Origin: Anarhynchus alexandrinus | Taxonomy: Eukaryota > Chordata > Aves > Charadriiformes > Charadriidae | Direction: 5' to 3' | Assembly: GCA_008711295.1 (NCBI GenBank) | Contig: VUYV01000036.1 | Coordinates: 1,886,732-1,950,731 of the forward strand | DNA length: 64,000 nt | Part shown: in pieces, positions 26,246 through 37,395 of the stretch | How the letters are laid out: the number at the start of each line of letters is the position of its first letter | Position numbering within the stretch: position 1 is the first letter of the stretch | The notes under the pieces: generated by a model | The model's input: the letters and a program-made list of their open reading frames with translations, nothing else | What the model was told of the DNA's origin: nothing | The model's database searches: none | Position numbers and translations under genes: made by a program

Positions 26246-26403
26246 AATCACGGAATCATGGAATTTTCAGAGTTGGAAGGGACCTCTAGAGATCATCTAG
26301 TCCAACTCCCCTGCCAAAGCAGGATTGCCTAGAGCACATTACTCAGGACTGCATCCAGGCGGGTCTTGAAAATCTCCAGAGAAGGGGACTCCACAACCTC
26401 CCT
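26246..26403 (-). mobile_element. CR1 LINE 3' end, interrupted by an assembly gap
   Basis: Starts with AATCACGGAATCATGGAAT, a CR1 3' terminal octamer repeat in antisense, then GAGTTGGAAGGGACCTCTAG and GATCATCTAGTCCAACTCCC. The - strand codes for the CR1 ORF2 C-terminus ([18 protein letters not shown]). The copy runs into Ns at 26404, so its 5' limit is unknown. It resembles the copy at 29.3 kb closely. Confidence 0.92.
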
Positions 26404-26805
26404 NNNNNNNNNNNNNNNNNNNNNNNNNNNNNNNNNNNNNNNNNNNNNNNNNNNNNNNNNNNNNNNNNNNNNNNNNNNNNNNNNNNNNNNNNNNNNNNNN
26501 NNNNNNNNNNNNNNNNNNNNNNNNNNNNNNNNNNNNNNNNNNNNNNNNNNNNNNNNNNNNNNNNNNNNNNNNNNNNNNNNNNNNNNNNNNNNNNNNNNNN
26601 NNNNNNNNNNNNNNNNNNNNNNNNNNNNNNNNNNNNNNNNNNNNNNNNNNNNNNNNNNNNNNNNNNNNNNNNNNNNNNNNNNNNNNNNNNNNNNNNNNNN
26701 NNNNNNNNNNNNNNNNNNNNNNNNNNNNNNNNNNNNNNNNNNNNNNNNNNNNNNNNNNNNNNNNNNNNNNNNNNNNNNNNNNNNNNNNNNNNNNNNNNNN
26801 NNNNN
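26404..26805. other. Assembly gap, 402 Ns
   Basis: Unresolved sequence. It lies inside or at the end of a CR1 and abuts an A tract, a context that commonly breaks assembly. Open frames spanning it are meaningless. Confidence 0.99.
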
Positions 26806-26831
26806 AAAAAAAAAAAAAAAAAAAAAAAAAA
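26806..26831. repeat. A26 tract at gap edge
   Basis: 26 consecutive A directly after the Ns. CR1 does not end in poly-A, so the tract is either local slippage, the tail of a different element hidden in the gap, or an assembly artefact. Confidence 0.85.
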
Positions 26832-28360
26832 TAGTCCACAAAAATCATATGGAATATTTCCAGCCCTGATATTGTTTGCTCATAAAAGTCAAAGTGCCAG
26901 ATGCCTGACTTGATGGCAAGAGGTTGAATTTCCCTGATTCAGGCACTGGGATTGGATCCTAAGATCTCCTGCTCCTGTAATAGCTGGATGGAGTTGTCTG
27001 AACCTCCATATTCTGTTCTGAGAAGGAAACTATTTAACACAAACCCATATTTTAAATCAAATAACACTGAAGTAACTTTGTCCAGTTTGAATCCTGTAAC
27101 TATTTGGGTTTTGTATTAAAATCTGAATGGTTCTTAAAATGTGACGAATTACAGACCCAAATATTTTTCCAAAGAGCTTCCCCTTTGCAAAAAGAAGTGG
27201 TAAAAGCAAAGTAAGGATTGAGTCTCTTATCTGCTCGTCTTTCTGGCTAGTTTTCCTTCTTTAACATCCTATAAGAAATAGATTTTTCAGAAAAACAGGA
27301 GAGCAGATGGTTCAGCCAGGCCAGTAACTTGTATAAAGGAGAGTTTTCCAACTGCAGAAAAAACACCAAAGACTGGGGATTTGAGATAGCTGTGAAAAAT
27401 TCATATTGTCACTAAGACATTCACTAAAACTTAGTAAGATCCTGCTGTCAACAACAAAACAAAGGGATCATTGCACAGATTCAGGGTGTAAAAATATTAG
27501 GGCCAGATCAAGAGAATATCGATAGCTGCATTTTTAATAGCTGGGAAGGGGAATTATGTGTACATTAGCACAGAAAAGACACAATCTCATCAAATGCAAC
27601 CATTGTAAAATATTTACTTGTTTTTTGTCCTTTTCTCACCCTAAACAATTTCATCATCTTTTCTTCAGCTATCAGAAAAACTAGCCACGACTGAAAGCAA
27701 AAACTAATTTCTGTAGGATCAACAGGGCCCAAACAGAATAAAGAATGACTTGTACTTGCATCACACAGGAAAATTAAAGAAAGAAAGGACAGTTTTCTTT
27801 ATAACTCTCAAGAACAACTGTGGAATGAATGGTGAATTGTATCCTTGCCATAAAAGCCTAGGCAGTTCCAAACTTACAGCAAAGCAAAGTTTTTCTATTA
27901 GTTCTGCAGGTTTTAGTCTAATTTCCATAGGCTTATTTTTTTTGGGTAGAAATATATTAATTCCTAGTTTATTTGGTGTCAGCTTTTTTTGTTTTGTTAC
28001 ACATAGATATGGAAAATAACACTATGTTTACAGGTACTATAACTTTAATAGGGCTAAAGCCCACAAATGTCACAGTTAGCAAATGGTAACATCAGTATTA
28101 TTTACAAGACATCAGAGCATAAGTATTAATTTATTTACTGGATCCTGAATTACTGACAGTAATTAATTAGCCATAATGTTTGCAATAAAACAGTGCAAAA
28201 GAAAATATTTCCATAGTCTTTTCATATACATATACTTATTCACAATGGAGATAAATCAATATAGATAAGATTTCTCCATTAACAGGCCAGAATTTTGTCT
28301 TTTGGAGTTAAGATCGTCCCTTATGGATATCTAACCTAACAGCAACCCGATAAAACATCA
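26832..28360. other. Non-coding DNA, no gene recognised
   Basis: AT-rich with no recognised exon. The stretch 28150-28200, with TAATTAATTAG and TTTGCAATAAAACAG, is homeodomain-site-like, but this is weak evidence. Confidence 0.45.
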
Positions 28361-28437
28361 AAGCCCTGCTTTGAGCAGGAGGTTGGAGAGATGACCTCCT
28401 GACATCCTCAATTATTCTGTGTTTCCGTGATTCTAAC
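28361..28437 (+). mobile_element. Old CR1 LINE 3' end remnant
   Basis: AAGCCCTGCTTTGAGCAGGA, GGTTGGAGAGATGACCTCCT and a decayed ATTCTGTG..TGATTCTAA terminus match the sense 3' end of older CR1 lineages (consensus of the type 'GCTTTGAGCAGGGGGTTGGACTAGATGACC'). About 77 bp is recognisable and no coding sequence remains. Confidence 0.75.
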
Positions 28438-29326
28438 TGCCCTACATATATACATAATTTCAGAAAATCACAGTCTCAACAACATGAACATTGATATAAA
28501 CTACTCCAAAATATATTGTTTTTTAGAGATGTGGTATAGCTTTGTTGATGCATTCAACCAAAATATAAAGAGAGCCCAGGGGCCTTCAAGTAGGTCAGAA
28601 TACTTGATTCTCTTTCCACTGCCCTCCTTCTGTGTCATTCTGAAGTACCGCTACTTTGATCCTATCTTATGTCTTTGATTTTTCTGAATAATAAACATAA
28701 CTTTGAAAAACACCCTCTATAGAAAAGTTTGATGCTGTTATACATAACACTTTATCCCTCCCCAAATGATCAATTCTAGTTCATTTGAAATAATTAATTC
28801 CAAATAATTAAGATGACTGTGACTGCTACAAAGACATGACTATTTGAAAAGTCTATGTACAGTTAATGAATCTCAGTGTAAGATTATGGGGTCTTTCTAT
28901 GCATTATCACTAAACAAGCTTCACTGTACTTTTATTGCTCCATTTTGGGATGGCAGTGATGCTGGACCAAGTATAGAAGGTCATTCTTCCTAAGTAAATG
29001 GAAGCCCTCTTGGACAAAGAAGATGGCCAAATTCTCCAGCCTCAGTCTATAGTCACTGGTGGCTTTTGTGTGTCTGCTAAACTGAAGGAACTTTTGTAGC
29101 AGCTTTTCCAATCCTTTTTATAAGGTTTCTCAACTTTGTTTCTAAAGGGAACATGTCTCCTGAGTATTACTAATAAAACACATATTCTAGTTCAACGGCT
29201 CTTCTCTCAACTCTTGGCACCATTTTAGCAACATACTTTAAAACTGGGATTTCTATAGGCCCCAGTACCAGACTGCAACAAACAGTTCAGCAGGAGCACC
29301 ATCATTGTCAGTCACAGAGGCATATA
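28438..29326. other. Non-coding DNA
   Basis: About 890 bp of AT-rich sequence with no recognised repeat or exon. Confidence 0.5.
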
Positions 29327-29368
29327 CAGAATCACAGAATGGTAGGGGTTGGAAGGGACCTTCAGAGA

Positions 29369-29599
29369 TCATCTAGTCCAACCCCCCTGCCAAAGCAGGT
29401 TTACCCAGAGCAGGTTGCACAGGATTGCATCCAGGTGGGTTTTGAGTATCTCCAGAGAAGGAGATTCCACAACCTCTCTGGGCAGCCTGTGCCAGTGCTC
29501 TGCCACCCTCAAAGTAAAGAAGTTTTTCCTCATGTTCATATGAAATTTTCTCTGTTCCAGTTTGTGACCATTGCCTCTTGTCCTGTCACTGGGCACCAC
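29369..29599 (-). pseudogene. CR1 ORF2 extreme C-terminus fragment
   Basis: 76 codons with [40 protein letters not shown] and a final [16 protein letters not shown], the usual C-terminal end of CR1 ORF2. It is out of frame with the upstream fragment, which confirms that the copy is dead. Confidence 0.88.
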
Positions 29600-29653
29600 T
29601 GTAAAGAGTCTGGCCCCATCCTCTTGACACCTGCCCTTTAGATATTTATAGGC

Positions 29654-29950
29654 TTAGATAAGATCCCCTCTCAGTCTTCTCTTCTCTTCATAAGAAAGAT
29701 GCTCCAATCCCTTGATCATCTTTGTAGCCCTCCACTGGAGTCTCTCCAGTTGTTCCTTGTTTTTCTTGAACTGGGAACCCCAGAACAGGACACAGTATTC
29801 CAGATGTGGCCTCAGTAGGGCAGAGTAGAGGGGAAGGATGACCTCCCTCGACCTGCTGGCCACGGTCTTATTGATGTACCCCAGGAGTCTATTGGCCTTC
29901 TTGGCCACAAGGGGACATTGCTGGCTTATTGTCGGCTTGTTGTCTACCAA
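29654..29950 (-). pseudogene. CR1 ORF2 C-terminal (thumb/connection) fragment
   Basis: 98 codons that follow the RT core in CR1 ORF2. [34 protein letters not shown] and [20 protein letters not shown] are diagnostic of the CR1 clade. The frame is separated from the RT fragment by a frameshift near 29955, and from the last C-terminal fragment (29369-29599, with [19 protein letters not shown]) by a second break. Confidence 0.9.
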
Positions 29951-29965
29951 GACTTCCAGGTCCCT

Positions 29966-30586
29966 CTATGCAGAGCTGCTTTCCAGCAGGTCAACCCCTA
30001 ACCTGTACTGGTGCATGGGGTTATTCCTCCCTAGGTGCAGGACCCTACGCTTGCCTCTGTTGAACTTCATTAGGTTCCTTTCTGCCCAACTCTCTAGCCT
30101 GTCCAGGTCTCTCTGTATGGCAGCACAGCCTTCTGGTGTGTCAGCCACTTCTCCCAGTTTTGTGTCACCAGCAAACTCCAGGTCATTGATGAATATGTTG
30201 AATAAGACTGGACCCAGTACTGATCCCTGGGGAACACCGCTAGCTACAGGCCTCCAACTGAACTCTGCGCTGCTGATCACAACCCTCTGAGCTCTGCCAT
30301 TCAGCCAGTTCTTAGTCCACCTCAATATCCACTCCTCTAACACACACTTCCTAAGCTTACCTATGAGGATGTTATGGGAGACATTGTCAGAAGCCTTGCT
30401 GAAGTCGAGGTAGACAATGTCCACTGCTGTCTCCTCATTCACCCAGCTAGTCATGCCGTCATAGAAGGCTATCACATTGGTCAAGCATGACTTCCCCTTG
30501 GTGAATCCATGCTGACCACTCCCAATTACCTCTTCTTCCTCTACATGCTTAGAGATGACATGCAGGATGAGCTGTTCCATCACCAT
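29966..30586 (-). pseudogene. CR1 ORF2 reverse transcriptase fragment, inactive
   Basis: An open frame of about 206 codons covers the RT core of CR1 ORF2. In order it shows [14 protein letters not shown], the motif-A region [15 protein letters not shown] (usually FSKAFD), motif [12 protein letters not shown] and motif C. Motif C reads FAGDTKL instead of FADDTKL, so one of the two catalytic aspartates is lost. About ten residues usually found between FINDL and FADD are deleted. [16 protein letters not shown] follows. The frame continues in a broken way into the next fragment. The function would be reverse transcription of CR1 RNA at a nicked chromosomal target, but this copy cannot do it. Confidence 0.9.
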
Positions 30587-30965
30587 TACAGGGATGCAGG
30601 TGAGGCTGACTGGCCTGTAGTTTCCCGGGTCATCCTTCTTGCCCTTTTTGAAGACTGGTGTTACATTAGCTTTCCTTCAGTCCTCAGGCACCTCTTCTGT
30701 TCTCCATGACCTTTCAAAGATGATGGAGAGTGGCTTCATAATAACATCTGCCAGCTCCCTCAGCACTCATGGGTGCATCCCAGGGCCCACGGATTTGTGG
30801 GTGTCCGGTTTGCCTAAATGATCTCTAACCTGATCCTCCTTGACCAAGGGAAAGTCCTACTTTCTCCAGACTCCCTTTTACCTCCGGGGTCTGTGATTCC
30901 TGAGGGCCAGCCTTGTTTGTTCTTGTACAGGGTACAGAATACTGTTCTTGTTGATCCTCCCTGGC

Positions 30966-33841
30966 ATCTGACTGCAAAATAGCTACCCAACATTAGACTA
31001 ATTAATTTTTCAAATGATTTAATACTTCATTTTTACAGAAAATATTTTTTGAGAAAAAATTCTTTAATCCAAATCTGTTTCTATGTGAGTTTATGAGGCT
31101 GCATGCTAAATTTGATGTTATTGCTCTGTTCATCCATAACTTTCGAGAGCCACATATTTTACAGGCTTAGATCATTAGAAATGTATTGATTTAGGAAGGT
31201 GCTGGTGGGCATTAATCAGTATACCAAAAAAAGGAGACAAGATGGCAACAGTTTCTCACCCCTTCTCTGTCCCTTAAATCACAGTCAGACCTCCAAAGCA
31301 GGATGACAGTATAGTTGCTAACTTATCTGGAACAGACCCACAACTCTTCTCCTGATCAGCCTAAACTCCTTGTCTCCTAACCACAAAGCAGCACTGTCTG
31401 AGGACCTTGCTGATCACAGCTGAGCACAGCTGCTAACGCCTTGCTGGATGACAATACCCCTACATCATGCAGCCAGTCCTCTCCAGAGAAAGGAAGATAC
31501 TAATGGACCAGCTCGAACAATGAGTGCTGCCCTAGCAGAGAAGAAGGAACACCAATGTCGAGGAAAGAAAGGAGGTCAGGAAGAACACAAAGAACCTCAG
31601 GGTGGTGGTAGGAAGAAAGGATTTGGGGATGGAAATGCATGAACAGTTGCTGGCTTTGAGGGAGGAGATATGGTGTACAGAGCCTTACAGTTGTTGGGAG
31701 AAGTCCTTGCACAGCTTGCCATTGTGGGGATGAATAACAGGTGCCTCAGGGAGAGAGAGGTGGAAAGGAGGAGATGGAGGTACTGTCTGCAGTGACTTCA
31801 CTATGTAAAAAAATTATCAAAAGAGATCTGAAAACAGTCATCTTATTTCTGACATGCTCAAGTGGTCTTATCCTCTTGTGTGAAATTTTCACAATATTAT
31901 ATTCACTTGTCTATTAGGTGCAGATGTTTTCCCTAATAGTCATCATAAAAGACAAAACCCCACATAGCTTTTTGAGATGGTACATTAAGATCATGTTTAC
32001 TTTTGAGATTGAAATTTTCAGTCAGAAATTTTTAAAACATGCTTTATGAAATACTATATAAATTAGCACACTGGATTAAAGATGTATTCCACATCTGCTG
32101 TACATTTTTACAAACTGTATTTACTGCAAAACCATATAGGTTTCATTCCTCTTTTTGGATTGTGATACAACAGTGTGCCTCTGAAGTGTTCAGTATGCAG
32201 AGCAGGGGGTCACCGTTCCTTAATCTGTTTTATTCTCTCCTACACAATTTCCCAAAGAAGTGGAAAGAAATTTACTCTCTTCAGTCTGCTGACATTTGGA
32301 AAGCTGATGTCACATTACTTTTCATATATTTGCAAGTTCATTCATGCTCAGTGAACCTTTTCTCTTTCAAAACGTTAGAGGTGCTAAACGTTATAAGCCC
32401 TAAATTGCTGGTCTTTAAAAGTTTCAGAGTAACGTTCCAAGATACTTCCCAAATTCACATAATAGTTTTCAATTATTATTGTTGAATCCAATTTTCACCT
32501 CACATATGAAGAAGTTTGATACAGTAGAACAGAACTAACTCTCAAGAGGCAGAAGAATAAATCAATTTTTTCTTCCACAAGAAAAACACAACAGTAGAAG
32601 ATGTAAATTAATTTTCTCCATATTAATCCCATACTATTTCTTTTTGTTCTAAAGAACCTTCTACTTTCCTTTAAATCATCACAAAAATTTAAAGTGGCTT
32701 CACATACATGAAATAAGCTGAATTTATAACATTTGAAAATTAAAAAAAAGATTTTTTTTTCTTCTGCAGGGACCTGCTTCCCCCATGTCCCCAGTCCCTT
32801 CCAAGTTGCTGTGGGAAACAACCTTTTATAAACAACCTGTTATAAACTCTATCAAAAGATATTTAATGCTCCTACTTAAGCTTCAGCTTGTTTTCCCTTT
32901 CAAAGGGCCACCCCATGAGCCCTCTCTTCATGCTGGAACATGTTGTCAGCACTGACTTAAAAGGTTAAAGTGCTGTTTGTGAACAATCAATGCCACCTCC
33001 AGCAACTGGGAGAAAATGCTGTTAGTCAGAAGGTGCTCTGCCATGAACCCTGATCCCAGTTGCCTGCCTCTCTCCAACCAGCTCGGCAATGGCACGTCCC
33101 ATCGCTGCTCTACAGCAACCAGCCTCATGGGCTTGCCTCTTCACCGCTCTTAAAAATAAACTGGTTTGTGCAATTTTATGGTGGAGGTGTTCGTGGCAGC
33201 TGTCTGGGCTCCAGGTACCTAAGGCAGGGAGGAGGACAAGCCACCTTCCATGTGGGTTAAAGAAAAAAGGAACCTTTATCCTCCTCGGCAGCTCCCCTAT
33301 GAGCCTAATGATGGTTTAATTGTTTTTAACATATGATCTGCCTCAAACAGCAGAGGTGAAAACATCAAATGTAATGAAAAGAAGAACCTGCTGTCTCATT
33401 TATGTGACCTGAGAAAGGCAGTGAAAACAAAATTACATTTGACTGAGCAAAGGATAATAAGATCTGTGAGTTACAAGCGGAGTGGGAATTCTCTATGCCC
33501 CGTCCTGATAAGGGCAATTAGAGAAGCATTACACAATAAAACCAAGTGTTCTCCAATAATCAGGTGCACTTCTAGTGAATGTGCTGGTGCTGACAGATCA
33601 CAGTCCAAAGAAAGCAGAGGCAGATAAGGTGGTGTCTGAGCATCATCTGAGTAAATATTTTCTTTAAAGAAAGAGAATTTGAACAGGAAAATACACCAGT
33701 TAAATGAGCATTAGAGTCATTTAGAAAAAGAATTAGCTACCAAGGACAAGAAAAAAATGAACCAAATATGGAAATAATGAACAATATGATGAAAAATAAA
33801 CATAAATAAAAATAAACATAAAACAAAAGTCTTTGATTAAA
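30966..33841. other. Non-coding DNA, no gene recognised
   Basis: Contains a purine-rich stretch (31480-31800) that is open in several frames and has no recognised homology. A 148-codon open frame (32039-32485, + strand) lacks any domain. A less decayed block at 33270-33640 is listed as a candidate conserved element. No repeat was recognised. Confidence 0.5.
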
Positions 33842-34060
33842 CATAGAATCATAGAATCATTTAGGTTGGAAAAGACCTTTAAGACCATCAAGTCCAACCA
33901 TTAACCTAGCAGTGCCAAGTCCACCACTAAACCATGTTCCCTCAGCACCACATCTAAACTTCTTTTAAATACCTCGAGGGATGGTGACTCAATCACTTCC
34001 TTGGGCAGCCTGTTCCAGTGCTTGACAACCCTTTTGGTGAAGAAGCACCATCTTTTACCA
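33842..34060 (-). mobile_element. CR1 LINE 3' fragment
   Basis: Starts with two antisense copies of the terminal octamer (ATAGAATCATAGAATCAT), then TTAGGTTGGAAAAGACCTTT and CCACTAAACCATGTTCC. The - strand codes for the ORF2 C-terminus ([20 protein letters not shown]). Similarity stops near 34060. The same CR1 type as the copy at 49.3 kb, judged by the shared 'AAAAGACCTTTAAGA' 3' end. Confidence 0.92.
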
Positions 34061-35159
34061 TGAGATTGCCTACACTTCTGGGGTACTGTAGTGCACGTAG
34101 TGCCAAACACCTTGAGCTACCTGAGAAACAGTTGCTTCCTGGTCAGAAAGTGCACTTTCTGCATTCATTTTCAGTTTGAAAGAGTTTGTTAAGCTGTTTT
34201 TACAATATCTTGAAAAGAGGGATGGAACTCATATTTGAAAAATTATTTATGGAAAAATAAAATGGTTAAACTGTTCATAAAGCCTTTCCCAGGTGGTTTA
34301 GGGAAGACATGAGAAGACTGCAGCTAGCAGAGCATTTTCGGTATCAAGATACCAAAACTAGAGACATTTTTGCCATCTATGACAGCTGTACAAAAACTCA
34401 CAGATGATTTCTGCCAAAATTAGCATGCTAATAAGACCAATACTTATATTGTCAATACTCATGTCAATACTGAGTACTTGTGGTACTCAGGATATGCAAC
34501 CAAACCTGTTCTCTTGCATATTAATCACATGAGAACCATGTGTGTGGTGGAAGAACTAAGTGTAAATTTGAAACAAGAAGGGTGTCTGAAGACAGAGCAA
34601 CAACTGCTGCTGCAGCTATTGGCAATGCAAAACAGTATAAAATAAGTCAGTGCATAAAAAACATACCTCTCCTTCGCAAAGTAAAAAAGTTCAGTTCAAG
34701 TATTTTATGAAGCAATTTCTTTATTAGTATTACTTCTAATCAGCAAACAGGAATACAAGGGCTACTATACCAACAGACACTGAACACAACAACTGTCTTG
34801 AGGAATGATGTCAAAATGTAACACAAAAGACAGAGAAAGAAATTAAATAGGAAGGTGGAAATTCAAAGGAAAATGAAAATCAGAATAAAGGGCGCTTTTC
34901 AAGTGGTTAGAAAGTCGAAAAGGGAGCTTCAGAAAACAGAATCTGACCCTTGCAAAGTGAAAAAAAAAATCCTAACATTAAGAAGAGTAACAGGTGTGGA
35001 TTCAAGCTACAAGATCAATAGGAATTGAAAAGGCAGTAACTAAGGACATCAAGAGAAAACAAGATAGACTTCACATTTTCAGAAGCAGGAAGCCTTTCAG
35101 TGAATAAATGATTCCGATGGGCTACCAGGAAACAGAGTCATTTCAGAGAAGGTAAAGTC

Positions 35160-35240
35160 TAACCTGTGAAATCCTCGCTCCTCCTGAGTAGTCCTTTACA
35201 CCTTCAAAAGCCCCATTGATTTCAATTACTGGTTTCCTAA
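35160..35240 (-). repeat. Possible old sauropsid interspersed repeat remnant
   Basis: The - strand reads TTGAAATCAATGGGGCTTTT and then GTAAAGGACTACTCAGGAGG. This resembles the 'GAAATCAATGGGACTACTC..GAGTAAGGACT' core of old interspersed repeats that I recall from reptile and bird genomes. Family and limits are uncertain. Confidence 0.35.
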
Positions 35241-35476
35241 GGAACTCCAGTGGGAAGTACTGTATAAGGTGATTATCATGAGCTAGCCCTAATAATTTGG
35301 TTTCTTCGGTCCTTTGTGTTTAATAGAAGAGAATGACAGGAAGACATTTGTGTAGAGAATACATAGTCATTGCTGGAAGAAATACTTGTGTTTCTGAGAT
35401 GTAACACTTCTGCACCCAAGTATTCTGTCATTATGCAGTTAACATTCTTGCTGGCTTTGTTAATCAGAAAATGAAT

Positions 35477-35516
35477 GGGAAAACTCTCATCTATATGGGA
35501 AAATACTCATCTATAT
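35477..35516. repeat. 20-bp tandem duplication
   Basis: GGGAAAACTCTCATCTATAT is followed directly by GGGAAAATACTCATCTATAT, with two differences. Confidence 0.85.
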
Positions 35517-37234
35517 GAGTATTATGTTAACTTCAGAAGGTCTTTTATCTGAGTGATGTCTAAAGGAACAAACCTATCACATCAAGGCAACACTGATCTT
35601 ATTACTGTGGAGCAGATTACTAAGCAGCAGTTTATTGAGATGTGATTGATGTATATGAGTCAGATTTGAGGAAAATATTTAATGATATTTTTCTAAAATT
35701 CAGATTTTATTGACACCAACATTAATCAAACTATTAAACTGAAAGTGTACTAAAGCCAAGCTTTTACATCAAGAAATAAATAATGGCATAACTATGGAAT
35801 ATTATTATTAAAGGACTGGTCATTATTCCTGTTGCTCTTAATAATTCCTCTTGAAGAGATATTTTTTTCTTTTTAATAAGACAAAGTAACAACTACATAA
35901 TGTGCACCAAACTCTCTCTTCCTTTCTCTGCAGAACACAACAAAGCCGAAATCACAGCACAACAACACATGAACATAACTTCTGGGAGCATTTGGAAGAA
36001 GCTTCATAAGTCTATTAAAGGCTCTTAGCCTGGAATCAGTAATAATGAACTCTATCCTAAACTTAATAGGTAATATCAAAAGACAAAGGGGGAAACAAGG
36101 AGAAAAGGCTATTACTGTAGTGCAAAGAAAAAAGAATGGATGCACAGTGGTTTGTTATGCAAAGAATGCAGGAAGAAAAAGCTTGTATTTTATTCCAGGT
36201 GAAAAAGATACAGCAGCAAGGGGTTGAGAACTATAACTGGAACAGTGGGAGAAGGGGATGAACTTCTGTGAAATAAACCAGAATGTCAAATTACGTGGAG
36301 GTCAAAGTCTCATTTTTTGTCAGTGTGGTCCAGCTTCATGATTATTTTCATGACTGGTATCGATATATATTAAAACCTCACAAAATAATAATACCCCCCC
36401 CCTATCACTAGCTATTTTAATTATCATTCTGGTGGTAATTTGAGGTTGCTCTTTATTCCAAGCTCCCTTCATTAGTCAAGCAACGTTCTTACTTTCTTAT
36501 AGCAATTAATTTTAATCAGAAAATAATGAAACATACTATAAATTTTCTTTACCTCACAAAGCTTTTATGTAGGTTTTTGGAATTCAGATCCCAATTCCAA
36601 TCCCAGATCAAGTCATAGTCATAGGGAACCAGTTCAATGGGTCGTGTGAAATAAGCAGTGGCCTCTCCTTCCAGTGTAGCTTGACATAAACAATAGCTTA
36701 GACACGCTGCACGGAAAACCTGCCAGAGTTCACAAAGGAGCCTCCTCTCACTAATGCAAGTCTCAAGTCTAGGAATGTCTAGAAAGCATACGCCCAGCTG
36801 CCTTCAATGCAAAGATGTAGAGGTATTTTTCAGAGGAGTTCTCATCGTGCTGAATATAAATACCAAGTTTTGTCTGAAAATCCTAGGCTTGTCCTGTGAT
36901 TTAACTAGCTTTCTTCTTGCAAGAAGAAAATTGTGAGAGTTGGAGAGACAGAGTCACAAACTGAGTCTCTAATAACCTTTGGGTAACAGATCTTGGGAGT
37001 CATGTTTCTTCTCCTCTTAGCTATGAAAATCTATTTCTTAGGTATACAGGTAACTTTCAACTGGTTTAACATTATAACTAGAAGATGGCTGACCCTCAAA
37101 TATGTTATGCTCCTATGCTTACTGTGAGATAGTTAACCTCTCTGCAGAAATCCTTGTACTGAAAATTGTAACTTGTCCCAGGTCATAATCCAGTAAGTCA
37201 CAATAAAGAGTATTTACAGCATTAACTTTCAAAT

Positions 37235-37395
37235 CATGAAGTCACAGAATAATTAGGTTGGATACCTAATTGGTTGCAGGTCATCTGGTTTGCCACCCAA
37301 CTCAAAGCAGAACTATCTTCAAAGTTAGATCCAACTTTGAAATTAGATCAGGTTGTTCAGGGCAGAAATCCAGTCTACATAAATACTTTTTGAGG
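37235..37395 (-). mobile_element. Heavily decayed CR1 LINE 3' fragment
   Basis: GTCACAGAATAATTAGGTTG, CAGGTCATCTGG, CCCAACTCAAAGCAGAAC and GATCAGGTTGTTCAGGGC follow the order of an antisense CR1 3' end (consensus 'CAGAATCATTTAGGTTGG..CTCAAAGCAGG..TTAGATCAGGTTGCTCAGGG'). Several small indels and an AAAGTTAGATC..GAAATTAGATC local repeat show strong decay. Confidence 0.75.

Larger units (their letters stand above)
29327..30965 (-). mobile_element. CR1 LINE, best-preserved copy, 5'-truncated
   Basis: About 1.64 kb on the - strand, from the reverse-transcriptase region (right) to the CR1 3' end (CAGAATCACAGAATGG at 29327). The left part reads as the 3' UTR and ORF2 C-terminus. CR1 is a non-LTR retrotransposon whose ORF2 encodes an endonuclease and a reverse transcriptase. 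Here the endonuclease and all upstream parts are missing. The right boundary is approximate because similarity fades near GATCCTCCCTGGCATC. It belongs to the same type as the gapped copy at 26.2 kb. Confidence 0.95.
34061..37234. other. Non-coding DNA, no gene recognised
   Basis: Holds a 21-nt perfect hairpin (34470-34490), a 20-bp tandem duplication (35477-35516), a possible ancient repeat (35160-35240) and a C9 run near 36397. No exon is recognised. Confidence 0.5.

Noticed and set aside
26329..26869. Long open frames across the gap
   Set aside because: Most of their length is N, so they carry no information beyond the CR1 end on the left.
29838..30290. 150-codon open frame on the + strand
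   Set aside because: It is the antisense shadow of CR1 ORF2.
32039..32485. 148-codon open frame on the + strand
   Set aside because: Phe/Ser/Leu-rich chance composition with no motif or splice context. It overlaps no recognised repeat.
34470..34490. Perfect 8-bp hairpin with a 5-nt loop
   Set aside because: Too short for a microRNA precursor and expected by chance.
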